Positions 53,916 to 61,838 of a DNA stretch of 64,000 bases are shown here, in pieces. This DNA is from Microbacterium sufflavum (lineage in GTDB: Bacteria; Actinomycetota; Actinomycetes; Actinomycetales; Microbacteriaceae), in contig NZ_CP078076.1 in NCBI RefSeq assembly GCF_023101165.1, positions 3,224,001 through 3,288,000 of the forward strand, written 5' to 3'. The notes beneath the pieces were generated by a model. That model was not told the DNA's origin, did no database searches, and saw only the letters and a program-made list of their open reading frames with translations. A program made the translations under genes and the position numbers. Position 1 is the first letter of the stretch; the number at the start of each line of letters is the position of its first letter.

Positions 53916-55450
53916 ACGCTCCCCTCCGCGTCCTCGTGCTGTGGTTCCCGGACTGGCCCCTGCGGGCGGCCCTGGGTGGCGGGCAGCCGCATCCGCCCAC
54001 GGCCCTGGTGCAGGCGAACACGGTCGTCGCGTGCACCGCCTCGGCCCGAGCGCACGGCGTCCGCATCGGCCAACGTCGCCGCGTCGCCCAGGGACTCCTC
54101 TCCTCGCTCCGGGTCCTCCCGCACGACCCGGGGAAGGACGAACGGGCCTTCGCCCCGGTGCTGCAGCTCATCGAGAGACACGCCCCCGGGGTCACGCTCC
54201 TGCGCCCGGGCCTCGCGATCCTGCGAGCCAGGGGCATCTCGCGCTACCACGGGGGCGAGGCGGAGGCGGCGGCGGCGCTCTCCGCGATCCTGGCCGACGC
54301 CGGCTACCCCGAGGTGCGCGTCGGGGTCGCCGACGGTCCCTTCACGGCCGAGATCGCCGCACGGGGAACGGCCCCCTGCACGGTCGTCCCGCCCGGCGCC
54401 TCCCGGGATTTCCTGGCACCGTACCCCGTCCAGGTGCTCCGCGACGAGCAGCTCAGCGGGCTCCTCCTGCGACTCGGGGTGCGCACCCTCGGCGCGTTCA
54501 CCGCCCTCGACCCGCTCGACGTGCGCGACCGTTTCGGCGAACAGGGAGCCCGGATGCACGCACTCGCCTCCGGCGCCGACTCCCGCCCGCTGACCCCGCG
54601 CCCGCCCGACCCCGAGCTGGCGCGGAGCATCGAGTTCGACACCCCCCTGGGCGGCGCCGACCAGGTGGCCTTCGCCGTGCGGCAGACGGCCGACGCCGTA
54701 CTGCTCGCCCTCGCCGATGCCTCCGTCGTCTGCACCGAGGTGCGGATCGATCTGACGGACGATGGCGGCGAGGTCTTCTCCCGCACCTGGCTGCACCCGA
54801 CGTGCTTCGACGCCTCCGACCTCGTCGACCGGGTGCGCTGGCAGCTGGAGTCCCTGGCGGCGCTGACCGCGAAGGAACCCGTGGACGAGGCGAGGGCGTT
54901 CGGCGGCATCGCGGCGGTCCGCATCCTCCCCGTCGCCGTGGACGACACGGCACACCATCAGCCCGGCCTCTTCGGATCGGGCACCGACGAGCGCCTGCAC
55001 CACGCGGTCTCCCGGGTGCAGACCATGCTCGGACATCAGGGCGTGGTCACGGCGGCCGTGTCGGGTGGGCGCTGGCTGGCCGACCGTCAGGTGCTCACCC
55101 CGTGGGGCGAACGAGTGGTGCCCCCGCGGGACCCCGGGTCGCCCTGGCCGGGCAGCCTCCCCGATCCGCTGCCGTCCGAGGTCTTCCGCCCTCCCCGCCC
55201 GGTCGGCGTCGTCGGGGTCGATGGGAGCGTCCTCACGGTGGACGACCGCGGGGCGCTGTCGAACGACCCCGCCCGCATCGACGGTGCCGGAGTGCAGGCC
55301 TGGGCGGGGCCGTGGCCGGTGCAGGAACGCCGGTGGGCTCCGGGGGGCGGCAAGCGGGGGCATCGGCTCCAGATCGTCGACGACCGCGACCGCGCCTGGC
55401 TCGTCTTCCACGCCGGCGAGCGCTGGTGGGCCGAAGGGAGGTATCGCTGA
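53912..55450 (+). CDS. imuB: Y-family polymerase-like protein ImuB
   Basis: The 512-residue protein has the Y-family fold (VLVLWFPDWPLRAAL, then RGISRYHGGEAEAAAALSAIL and GLLLRLGVRTLGAFTAL) but lacks the acidic active-site residues of true polymerases. ImuB is a catalytically dead adaptor that links DnaE2 and ImuA' to the sliding clamp. The ATG at 53912 overlaps imuA', and its stop shares one base with dnaE2 (TGATG), so all three are made together. Confidence 0.93.
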   Translation: MNAPLRVLVLWFPDWPLRAALGGGQPHPPTALVQANTVVACTASARAHGVRIGQRRRVAQGLLSSLRVLPHDPGKDERAFAPVLQLIERHAPGVTLLRPGLAILRARGISRYHGGEAEAAAALSAILADAGYPEVRVGVADGPFTAEIAARGTAPCTVVPPGASRDFLAPYPVQVLRDEQLSGLLLRLGVRTLGAFTALDPLDVRDRFGEQGARMHALASGADSRPLTPRPPDPELARSIEFDTPLGGADQVAFAVRQTADAVLLALADASVVCTEVRIDLTDDGGEVFSRTWLHPTCFDASDLVDRVRWQLESLAALTAKEPVDEARAFGGIAAVRILPVAVDDTAHHQPGLFGSGTDERLHHAVSRVQTMLGHQGVVTAAVSGGRWLADRQVLTPWGERVVPPRDPGSPWPGSLPDPLPSEVFRPPRPVGVVGVDGSVLTVDDRGALSNDPARIDGAGVQAWAGPWPVQERRWAPGGGKRGHRLQIVDDRDRAWLVFHAGERWWAEGRYR

Positions 55451-58400
55451 TGGGATGGCACAACCCGCCGCTGAGCTGGGATCAGCTCGAGCGCACCCTC
55501 AGCGGCGATCCGGCCCCGCCGTCCGCGACCCCCGGGCGACGAGCGGACCCCGGACCCGTGAGCCGACGCCGCAAGCGCCTCCCTCCCGCCCTGCCGAAGC
55601 GGCCGGACGACGCCGTGCCCTACGCCGAGCTGCACGCGCACTCCTCCTACTCCTTCCTCGACGGCGCCTCCTCCCCCGAAGACCTTCTGGCCGAAGCCGA
55701 ACGCCTGGGCCTGAACGCCCTCGCCCTCACGGACCACGACGGGTTCTACGGCGCCGCGCGCTTCGCCGAGCTCGCGGAGCACATGGAGGTGCAGCTGCAG
55801 ACCGTGTTCGGAGCCGAACTGTCGCTCGACCTGCCGCTCGCCCCGCAGGGCGCCGCCGACCCGCCCGGCGAGCATCTGCTCGTGCTCGCCCGCGGCATGG
55901 AGGGCTACCACCGGCTGTCCGGGGCGATCACCGCCGCCCAGCTGCGGGGCGGGGAGAAGGGACGCCCCGTGTACGACCTCGACGACCTGGCCGCCCGCGC
56001 GGACGGACACTGGACGATCATGACCGGCTGCCGCAAGGGCGCGGTCCGGCGAGGGCTCGACGCCGGCGACGCCGCCACCCCGCTCCGACGACTCGTCGAC
56101 CTGTTCGGCAGCGACAGCGTGGCCGTCGAGCTCTTCGACCACGGAGAGCCCCTGGACACACGGCGCAACGACGCTCTCGCCGACCTCGCGCGGCGGATGC
56201 GCCTGCCGGTCGTGGCGACCAACAACGTGCACTACGCCAGGCCGATGCAGGCTCCCCTCGCGGAGGCCGTGGCCGCGGTCAGGGCGGTGCGCAGCATGGA
56301 CGAGCTCGACGGCTGGCTGCCCGCGCACGGCGGAGCCCACCTGCGCAGCGGGGCCGAGATGACGGCACGTTTCGCGCGCTACCCCGGAGCGATCTCGCAC
56401 GGGCTGGAGATCGCCGCCGCCTCCGCCTTCCCGCTGCGCATGGCACGCCCGGCCCTCCCTCGGCAGGACGTGCCGCCGGGCCACACGCCCATGAGCTGGC
56501 TGCGACACCTGGTGTGGGCGGCGGTGCCGACGAAGTACCCCCGGCTGGACGCCGACGGCCACCGCCGCATCGAGCGCGAGCTCGACGTGATCGAGGAGAA
56601 GGACTTCCCTGGCTACTTCCTGATCGTGCACGGCATCGTCGCCGAGGCCCGTCGCCGCGGGATCCTCTGTCAGGGGCGAGGCTCCGCTGCGGCGAGCGCG
56701 GTGTGCTACCTGCTGGGCATCACCGCGGTCGACCCGATCCTCTACCGGCTGCCGTTCGAGCGGTTCCTCGCCACCACGCGCACGGAGGAGCCCGACATCG
56801 ACGTGGACTTCGACTCGCGGCGCCGGGAGGAGATCATCCAGTGGGTGTACCGCGAGTACGGAAGAGAGCGGGCGGCCCAGGTGGCGAACGTCATCCAGTA
56901 CCGGCCGAAGAACGCGGTCCGCGACATGGCCAGGGCCCTGGGGTACTCGCCGGGCCAGCAGGACTCGTGGTCACGGCAGGTCGACGGGTGGGGGTCGGGG
57001 CTCGAACCCGTCGAGGGCCACGACATCCCGGACACCGTGCTCGACTACGCCGCCGAGCTGCTCAAGGCCCCCCGTCACCTGGGGATCCATTCCGGCGGCA
57101 TGGTGCTCACCGCGCGCCCGGTCGGCGAGGTGGTCCCGGTGGAGCACGCCCGCATGGAGGACAGGACGGTCATCCAGTGGGACAAGGACGACGCCGCCTT
57201 CATGGGGCTGGTGAAGTTCGACCTGCTCGGCCTCGGCATGCTCGCGGCCCTGCAGCACTGCTTCGACCTCGTGCGCGAGGCCACCGGCGAGGAATGGACG
57301 CTGGAGACCCTGCCGAAGGAGGAGGCCGGGGTGTACGACATGCTGTGCCGCGCCGACTCGATCGGCGTCTTCCAGGTCGAGTCCCGAGCGCAGATCGGCC
57401 TGCTGCCCCGCCTGCAGCCCCGCCGCTTCTACGACCTCGCGATCCAGATCGCCCTGATCCGCCCCGGTCCCATCCAGGGTGGCGCGGTGCATCCGTTCGT
57501 GCGGCGCAAGATGGCGAAGGACCGGACGGACGAGGAGAACAGGGAGCGGGAGGCCAGGGGCGAGGCGCCGGTGGACTTCCCGATCCCCTACCCGCACAGC
57601 GACCTGGAGGACATCCTGAAGCGCACCCTGGGGATCCCCATCTTCCAGGAGCAGCTGATCCAGATGGCCACGGCGGTGGGCGACTGCACGGCCGACGAGG
57701 CGGACCTGCTGCGGCGGGCGATGGGGTCCAAACGAGGGCTGGAGAAGATCGAGAAGGTGCGGGGCAAGCTCTACGCGGGGATGGCCAGGCGAGGACTCGT
57801 GGACGACGACGCCGACCGCATCTACGCGCAGATCCAGGCGTTCTCGAACTTCGGTTTCGCCGAGTCGCACTCGCTGTCGTTCGCGCTCCTCGTCTACGCG
57901 AGCTCCTGGCTGAAGCTGCACTACCCGGCGGCCTTCCTCGCCGGGCTGCTGCGGTCGCAGCCGATGGGGTTCTACTCCCCCGCGACACTCACGGCGGATG
58001 CCCGCCGGCACGGGGTGGAGGTGCGCCGCCCCGATCTGCACCTGTCCGGGGCCACCGAGCTGCTCGAACCCGTCGCCGCGGACGGCGGCACCGGGCCCAC
58101 GGGCAGGGAGAGCTGCCTGGCGGATCCGCAACCGGAAGTCCTGCGCTTCGACCGGAGCGCGCCGGACGAGTCGGCGGCACACCGCAGGGACGGGCGGTTC
58201 GCAGTGCGACTCGGGCTCAGCGGCATCCGCGGCATCGGCGTGCCGCTGGCGGAACGGATCGTCGCCGAGCGTGAGGCCCACGGCCCCTATCGCGATCTCC
58301 ACGACCTGGTGCGGCGGACCGATGCGACGGCGGCGCAGCTGGAAGCCCTCGCCACCGCCGGCGCCTTCGCGTGCCTCGGCCTCGAACGGCGGGAGGCGAT

Positions 58401-58902
58401 CTGGCTCGCCGGGGCCGCGGCCGACGACCGCTCCCGCTTCCTGCCGGGGACGACCGTGGCTGTGCAGCCTCCCCTGTTCGCCGACCAGACGAGTTACGAA
58501 CGGCTCTCGGCCGATCTCTGGGCCACGGGCATCTCGACGGACGACCACCCCATGGCACACTTCCGCGCAGCCCTCCAGACCCGCGGGGTGCTGACCGCGG
58601 CCGATCTGCAGAAGCACGAGACGGGACGACGCATCGAGGTCGCCGGGCTGGTCACCCACCGACAGCGACCGGCGACAGCGGCCGGGGTCACCTTCGTGAA
58701 CCTCGAAGACGAGAGCGGTCTGGTGAACGTGATCTGCTCCACCGGCGTCTGGGGCCGCTTCGGCCGGATCGCCCGCGAGTCGCCGGCACTCATCATCCGC
58801 GGCATCCTCGAACGCTCACCCGAGGGTGTGGTCAACGTGCTCGCCGACGCCTTCGAGGATCTGCAGACCGGCGTGGCCCACCGATCGCGGGACTTCCGAT
58901 GA
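55450..58902 (+). CDS. dnaE2: error-prone DNA polymerase DnaE2
   Basis: The 1150-residue C-family polymerase copies damaged DNA with low fidelity. A PHP domain (AELHAHSSYSFLDGASSPED) is followed by the palm with catalytic aspartates in EPDIDVDFDSRR (Asp449, 451, 453), SIGVFQVESRAQ, PIFQEQLIQMA, and an OB fold (IEVAGLVTHRQRPATAAGVTFVNLEDESG). An N-terminal extension of about 55 residues precedes the PHP domain. It differs clearly from the replicative dnaE at 4542 and lacks its beta-binding end. Confidence 0.96.
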   Translation: MGWHNPPLSWDQLERTLSGDPAPPSATPGRRADPGPVSRRRKRLPPALPKRPDDAVPYAELHAHSSYSFLDGASSPEDLLAEAERLGLNALALTDHDGFYGAARFAELAEHMEVQLQTVFGAELSLDLPLAPQGAADPPGEHLLVLARGMEGYHRLSGAITAAQLRGGEKGRPVYDLDDLAARADGHWTIMTGCRKGAVRRGLDAGDAATPLRRLVDLFGSDSVAVELFDHGEPLDTRRNDALADLARRMRLPVVATNNVHYARPMQAPLAEAVAAVRAVRSMDELDGWLPAHGGAHLRSGAEMTARFARYPGAISHGLEIAAASAFPLRMARPALPRQDVPPGHTPMSWLRHLVWAAVPTKYPRLDADGHRRIERELDVIEEKDFPGYFLIVHGIVAEARRRGILCQGRGSAAASAVCYLLGITAVDPILYRLPFERFLATTRTEEPDIDVDFDSRRREEIIQWVYREYGRERAAQVANVIQYRPKNAVRDMARALGYSPGQQDSWSRQVDGWGSGLEPVEGHDIPDTVLDYAAELLKAPRHLGIHSGGMVLTARPVGEVVPVEHARMEDRTVIQWDKDDAAFMGLVKFDLLGLGMLAALQHCFDLVREATGEEWTLETLPKEEAGVYDMLCRADSIGVFQVESRAQIGLLPRLQPRRFYDLAIQIALIRPGPIQGGAVHPFVRRKMAKDRTDEENREREARGEAPVDFPIPYPHSDLEDILKRTLGIPIFQEQLIQMATAVGDCTADEADLLRRAMGSKRGLEKIEKVRGKLYAGMARRGLVDDDADRIYAQIQAFSNFGFAESHSLSFALLVYASSWLKLHYPAAFLAGLLRSQPMGFYSPATLTADARRHGVEVRRPDLHLSGATELLEPVAADGGTGPTGRESCLADPQPEVLRFDRSAPDESAAHRRDGRFAVRLGLSGIRGIGVPLAERIVAEREAHGPYRDLHDLVRRTDATAAQLEALATAGAFACLGLERREAIWLAGAAADDRSRFLPGTTVAVQPPLFADQTSYERLSADLWATGISTDDHPMAHFRAALQTRGVLTAADLQKHETGRRIEVAGLVTHRQRPATAAGVTFVNLEDESGLVNVICSTGVWGRFGRIARESPALIIRGILERSPEGVVNVLADAFEDLQTGVAHRSRDFR

Positions 58903-58928
58903 CCCGGGCACCGACAGCGCAGGCCCCT

Positions 58929-58960
58929 CAGAAGCGAAGGACGTCAGAAGCGAGGGACGT
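58929..58960. repeat. tandem 16-bp repeat after dnaE2
   Basis: CAGAAGCGAAGGACGT is followed immediately by CAGAAGCGAGGGACGT (one mismatch). They lie in the 109-nt gap between the converging dnaE2 and 59012 genes. The start of the unit (CAGAAGCG) recurs at 59012-59024. No function is evident. Confidence 0.7.
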
Positions 58961-59011
58961 CCGCCGAGACCGCGCCGGGCACCCGCACCGGCCCCGCGCG
59001 GCCCGCGTGCG

Positions 59012-59395
59012 TCACCAGAAGCGCTCGGGCTCCTCGGCCGGCGGGCGGTCGGTGCCACCCCAGCGGTCGGCCTCCGCCTTCGCCGCCTCCACCGCCGCAT
59101 CCGCTCCCCGCAGCGCGACCCCGGCCTCGCTCGCCGCAGGCCCGACGGGGTCCACGAGCAGCGCCGTGCGCGTCACGCCGCCGCTGACCGTGACCGTGCA
59201 CTCCAGAACCCGTCCGATCCAGCGCGAGAGCGCGCCGCGCGCCTCCTCGCCGCGCCGGTACCGGATCCCCGTGTCGAGGTCGACCACCGACAGCACGATC
59301 GGCTCTCGGCCCTCTCCCTCATCGTGCTCGGTCACCTCGATCCGATGCCCGAGCGGGAGCGCGACCTGACCGGCGAACACGAGCATCCTGTCCAT
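59012..59395 (-). CDS. protein of unknown function, 127 aa
   Basis: The 127-residue soluble protein opens MDRMLVFAGQVALPLGHRIEVTE and ends in EPERFW. It has alternating hydrophobic strands (IVLSVVDLDTGIRYR, VLECTVTVSGG) and a C-terminal Ala-rich helix. I recognise no family. Codon use is like its neighbours, so it is probably real. TAGGGT ends 6 nt before the ATG at 59395 and there is no spaced ribosome binding site. Confidence 0.75.
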   Translation of the reverse strand: MDRMLVFAGQVALPLGHRIEVTEHDEGEGREPIVLSVVDLDTGIRYRRGEEARGALSRWIGRVLECTVTVSGGVTRTALLVDPVGPAASEAGVALRGADAAVEAAKAEADRWGGTDRPPAEEPERFW

Positions 59396-59401
59396 TCCCC
59401 C

Positions 59402-59407
59402 ACCCTA
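59402..59407 (-). promoter_or_regulatory. -10 hexamer TAGGGT of the 127-aa protein gene (leaderless)
   Basis: TAGGGT is followed by GGGGGA (6 nt) and the ATG at 59395. The purines touch the start codon and cannot act as a normal ribosome binding site. Confidence 0.45.
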
Positions 59408-59927
59408 CGAAACCGCCACCGGACCCGACAGACACCCCGGGCGAAAACCTCTTCGCAACTTTCTTTGTCCCCCAAATGGCGGACACGACGATTAAGCGAT
59501 ATTCTGCTCTTCGTAGCGGGGGCTACAGGCTGAGGAACTGGGGAATCAGCCGTCGAGAGCAGCGGAAGTTTCGCCGCCTCCCCAACCGTCCGGGAAGGAC
59601 GGTGAGCCCTCTCGACAGCACCGTGCTGGGGCGGTCCGGTCGAGAGGGCATACCCCGCGCCACGGCGCCCCACATCCTCGCCCGTCAGCCGTCCCCGACT
59701 AGCCGTCGGCAGGGCCGCGGTCAACCCCGGCCCGCACACGCCACCGCGGGGCTAGCGTCACCCCCCATGACGACCGCGTTCCGAACGACTCGCACCCCGC
59801 GTCGGACGGGAGGCACCCGCGGGGCCTTCACCGCTCCCGCAGCGCCTCTCGTCCCACCGGCGCGTTCCACAGACTCGGCGCCCGCTCACCGCGCGCACCC
59901 GGGGGACGCCGCGCGTGCCGCATCGCC
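59408..59927. other. 520-nt non-coding stretch between the 127-aa and acidic-protein genes
   Basis: I see no convincing gene here. Frames that stay open on either strand have codon third positions unlike the neighbours and encode Arg/Pro/Ser-rich low-complexity sequence. The left third (59490-59655) can fold into several strong stems and is listed as a candidate RNA. The right part (59660-59927) has repeated GCCGTC words and several small inverted repeats but nothing I can name. Confidence 0.5.
59500..59655 (+). ncRNA. candidate structured RNA of unknown class
   Basis: On the plus strand a three-way junction can form: CTGCTCT/AGAGCAG (59504-59510 with 59556-59562) encloses GTAGC/GCTAC (59513-59526) and GGCTGA/TCAGCC (59528-59551). 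A CCGTCC/GGACGG hairpin (59586-59602) and a perfect 11-bp stem GCCCTCTCGAC/GTCGAGAGGGC (59606-59649) follow. The loops are purine-rich, which favours the plus strand. CTCTCGAC in the last stem can also pair with GTCGAGAG at 59552-59559, giving two exclusive folds. No known class is recognised. Confidence 0.4.
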
Positions 59928-60155
59928 CTACAGCACGTCGTCGTCGGCGTCGGCGTCGTCGAGGTCGTCGTCGTCCAGTGGCACCTCGTGCCGCTGCTCG
60001 GCCGCATCGGCCGGGTCGGCCTCGACCGAGTGCACGTCCGGTTCGCCGGTCGTCGTCACCTCCGGGTCGTCCGGCACCTCCAGATCGGGCCGCTCCTGCT
60101 CCTGCAGGTCGGCTTCCGGCTTGACCTCGTCGATCGGCTGGTCGCTCAGGGACAT
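59928..60155 (-). CDS. small acidic, disordered protein, 75 aa
   Basis: This 75-residue protein has no cysteine or tryptophan, is very rich in D, E and P, and ends in a run of aspartates (PLDDDDLDDADADDDVL). It is probably intrinsically disordered. A good ribosome binding site (GAGGAG, 5 nt spacing) precedes the ATG at 60155, and TTGCCG-N17-CAGGGT upstream could be its promoter. Function unknown. Confidence 0.7.
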   Translation of the reverse strand: MSLSDQPIDEVKPEADLQEQERPDLEVPDDPEVTTTGEPDVHSVEADPADAAEQRHEVPLDDDDLDDADADDDVL

Positions 60156-60254
60156 CGCGTCTCCTCTCGTTCGGCGGATGCTCCCACCCTGTAACGCCCG
60201 TCGGCCAGCGGCAAGGGGCTTGACGGCTACGCACCCCCTCGCGGAGGCGGCACC

Positions 60255-61118
60255 GTGACCGGGGGACCCCTCACCGGGCGCGTCCGCATCGGCGTCTCGG
60301 GCTGGCGCTACGCCCGCTGGCGGGGCGACTTCTACCCTCGCGGCCTGCCGCAGCGCCGCGAGCTCGAGTACATCGGGGAGCAGTTCCCCTCGGTCGAGCT
60401 CAACGGCTCGTTCTACTCGCTGCAACGGCCGGAGAGCTACCGCACGTGGGCGTCGAGCGTGCCGGACGACTTCGTGTTCGCCGTGAAGGGGTCGCGCTAC
60501 GTCACGCACATGCTGCGCCTGCGCGCGGTCGACCAGGCCCTCGCGAACTTCTTCGCCTCGGGCGTGCTGGCGCTCGGCGAACGGCTCGGGCCGATCCTGT
60601 GGCAGCTGCCGGAGCGCCAGAAGTTCGTGCCGGCGCTCCTGGAGTCGTTCCTCGACAGCCTCCCCCGCACCACCGGGGAGGCGCTCGAACTCGCCCGCGG
60701 CCACGACGAACGCCTCCGTGACCGCGCGTGGCTCGACATCGACGCCGACCGGCCGCTGCGCTACGCGCTCGAACCGCGCTCCGCCACCTTCGCCGACCCC
60801 GCGAGCCTGACGCTGCTGCAGGCGCACGGCACCGCGCTGGTGGTCGCGGACACCGCGGGGCGATGGCCGAGGTTCGACGCGCTGACCGCGGACCACGTGT
60901 ACATCCGGCTCCACGGCGCACGCATGCTGTACCACAGCGGGTACACCGGCACCGAGCTGCGCGAGTGGGCGACGCTCATCCGGGCCTGGGCCGACGGGTC
61001 GGGCGCCGCGGACGGCCGCCCGCGCGACGTGTTCGTGTACTTCGACAACGACGCCCGCGGTCACGCCCCGCACGACGCCCTGGCGTTGCGCGCCCTCGTG
61101 GACGCCCCACCGGCGTGA
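60255..61118 (+). CDS. DUF72 family protein
   Basis: The 287-residue protein has the TIM-barrel-like DUF72 signature: RIGVSGWRYARWRGDFYP near the start, VELNGSFYSLQRPESYRTWA, FVFAVKGSRYVTHM and the end VFVYFDNDARGHAPHDALAL. The family is widespread and of unknown function; a nuclease-like role has been suggested from fold. GTG 60255 has GGAGG 7 nt upstream. It converges with the FMN reductase gene. Confidence 0.93.
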   Translation: MTGGPLTGRVRIGVSGWRYARWRGDFYPRGLPQRRELEYIGEQFPSVELNGSFYSLQRPESYRTWASSVPDDFVFAVKGSRYVTHMLRLRAVDQALANFFASGVLALGERLGPILWQLPERQKFVPALLESFLDSLPRTTGEALELARGHDERLRDRAWLDIDADRPLRYALEPRSATFADPASLTLLQAHGTALVVADTAGRWPRFDALTADHVYIRLHGARMLYHSGYTGTELREWATLIRAWADGSGAADGRPRDVFVYFDNDARGHAPHDALALRALVDAPPA

Positions 61119-61128
61119 CGGCGAGGCG

Positions 61129-61710
61129 TCAGCGGTCGCCGACGTGTCCCGGCGCGGTAAGCGACAGTACCCGCTCGACGAACGCCCCGTACTCCTCCAT
61201 GTAGTGCGCGAGGAAGTCTCTCGTGCCCTCGTCGTGCACCTCGCCGTCCGCACCGAACACCTCGGGCCGGAACGTGATGTACGCCTCCGGCGCGTTCAGC
61301 TGCGGGGCGTTGAGGAAGCTCAGCACGCTGCGCATGGACGACTGCATGACGGCCGTGCCGATCGCCCCGGTCGACGCACCGATGATGCCGCTCGGCTTGC
61401 GGGCGAACGAGTTGTGACCCCACGGGCGCGAGCCCCAGTCGATCGCGTTCTTCAACGCGCCGGGGATCGACCGGTTGTACTCGGGCGACACGAACAGCAG
61501 GCCCTCGGCACTCTCCACCGCGCGCTTGAACTCCGTGACCGCCTCGACCGGCTCGAGCTCGTCGTCGCGGTTGTAGAGGGGAAGGCCGCGGATGGGGATC
61601 TCCTCCAGCTCCAGGCTGGGCGGCGCGAGGCGCACCAGCGCCCTCGCGAGGGTGCGATTGATCGAGTCCGACGCCAGGCTGCCGATGAGGTAGCCGATCC
61701 GATGGGCCAT
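61129..61710 (-). CDS. NADPH-dependent FMN reductase
   Basis: The 193-residue flavodoxin-like protein has IGYLIGSLASDSINRTLARAL at the N-terminus and the family signature VSPEYNRSIPGALKNAIDWGS. It reduces flavins or quinones with NAD(P)H. ATG 61710 is chosen for its GGGGGAC ribosome binding site; the longer frame lies in the divergent promoter. It shares that region, including a rifamycin-associated element, with helR. Confidence 0.93.
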   Translation of the reverse strand: MAHRIGYLIGSLASDSINRTLARALVRLAPPSLELEEIPIRGLPLYNRDDELEPVEAVTEFKRAVESAEGLLFVSPEYNRSIPGALKNAIDWGSRPWGHNSFARKPSGIIGASTGAIGTAVMQSSMRSVLSFLNAPQLNAPEAYITFRPEVFGADGEVHDEGTRDFLAHYMEEYGAFVERVLSLTAPGHVGDR

Positions 61711-61757
61711 GGTGAGTCCCCCGTCTCTCCCTGCATTTCCAGGATATCTCCGCGGTG

Positions 61758-61776
61758 GGGGCTTGCCGCAAGGCCC
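61758..61776 (+). promoter_or_regulatory. rifamycin-associated element (RAE) upstream of helR
   Basis: GGGGCTTGCCGCAAGGCCC matches the 19-bp RAE found upstream of rifamycin-resistance genes in actinomycetes (known form GGGGCTTGCGGCAAGGCCC), differing at one central base. It contains TTGCCG, which with CAGAAT (61788-61793) at 19-nt spacing could be the -35 and -10 boxes. RAE promoters are induced by rifamycins. It is nearly palindromic, so it may also act on the divergent FMN reductase gene. Confidence 0.85.
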
Positions 61777-61838
61777 CACCCCGCGGGCAGAATCGACGGT
61801 CTGCGCGCGCTCCGGCGCGTGGAACGCGAAGGAGATTC

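Noticed and set aside
53941..55449. In-frame extension of dnaE2 by about 500 codons through imuB
   Set aside because: It only re-reads imuB in another frame. The family N-terminus and PHP domain begin after ATG 55450, which overlaps the imuB stop by one base.
59500..59655. Assignment of the folded region to a known riboswitch class (cobalamin, ydaO, T-box, M-box, glycine)
   Set aside because: None of the conserved core sequences I know for these classes is present, so it is left as an unassigned candidate.
59476..60258. 260-codon plus-strand frame across the non-coding stretch
   Set aside because: Its third codon positions are not G/C-enriched as in real genes here, it runs antisense through the acidic-protein gene, and its product is Arg/Ser/Pro-rich without a domain.
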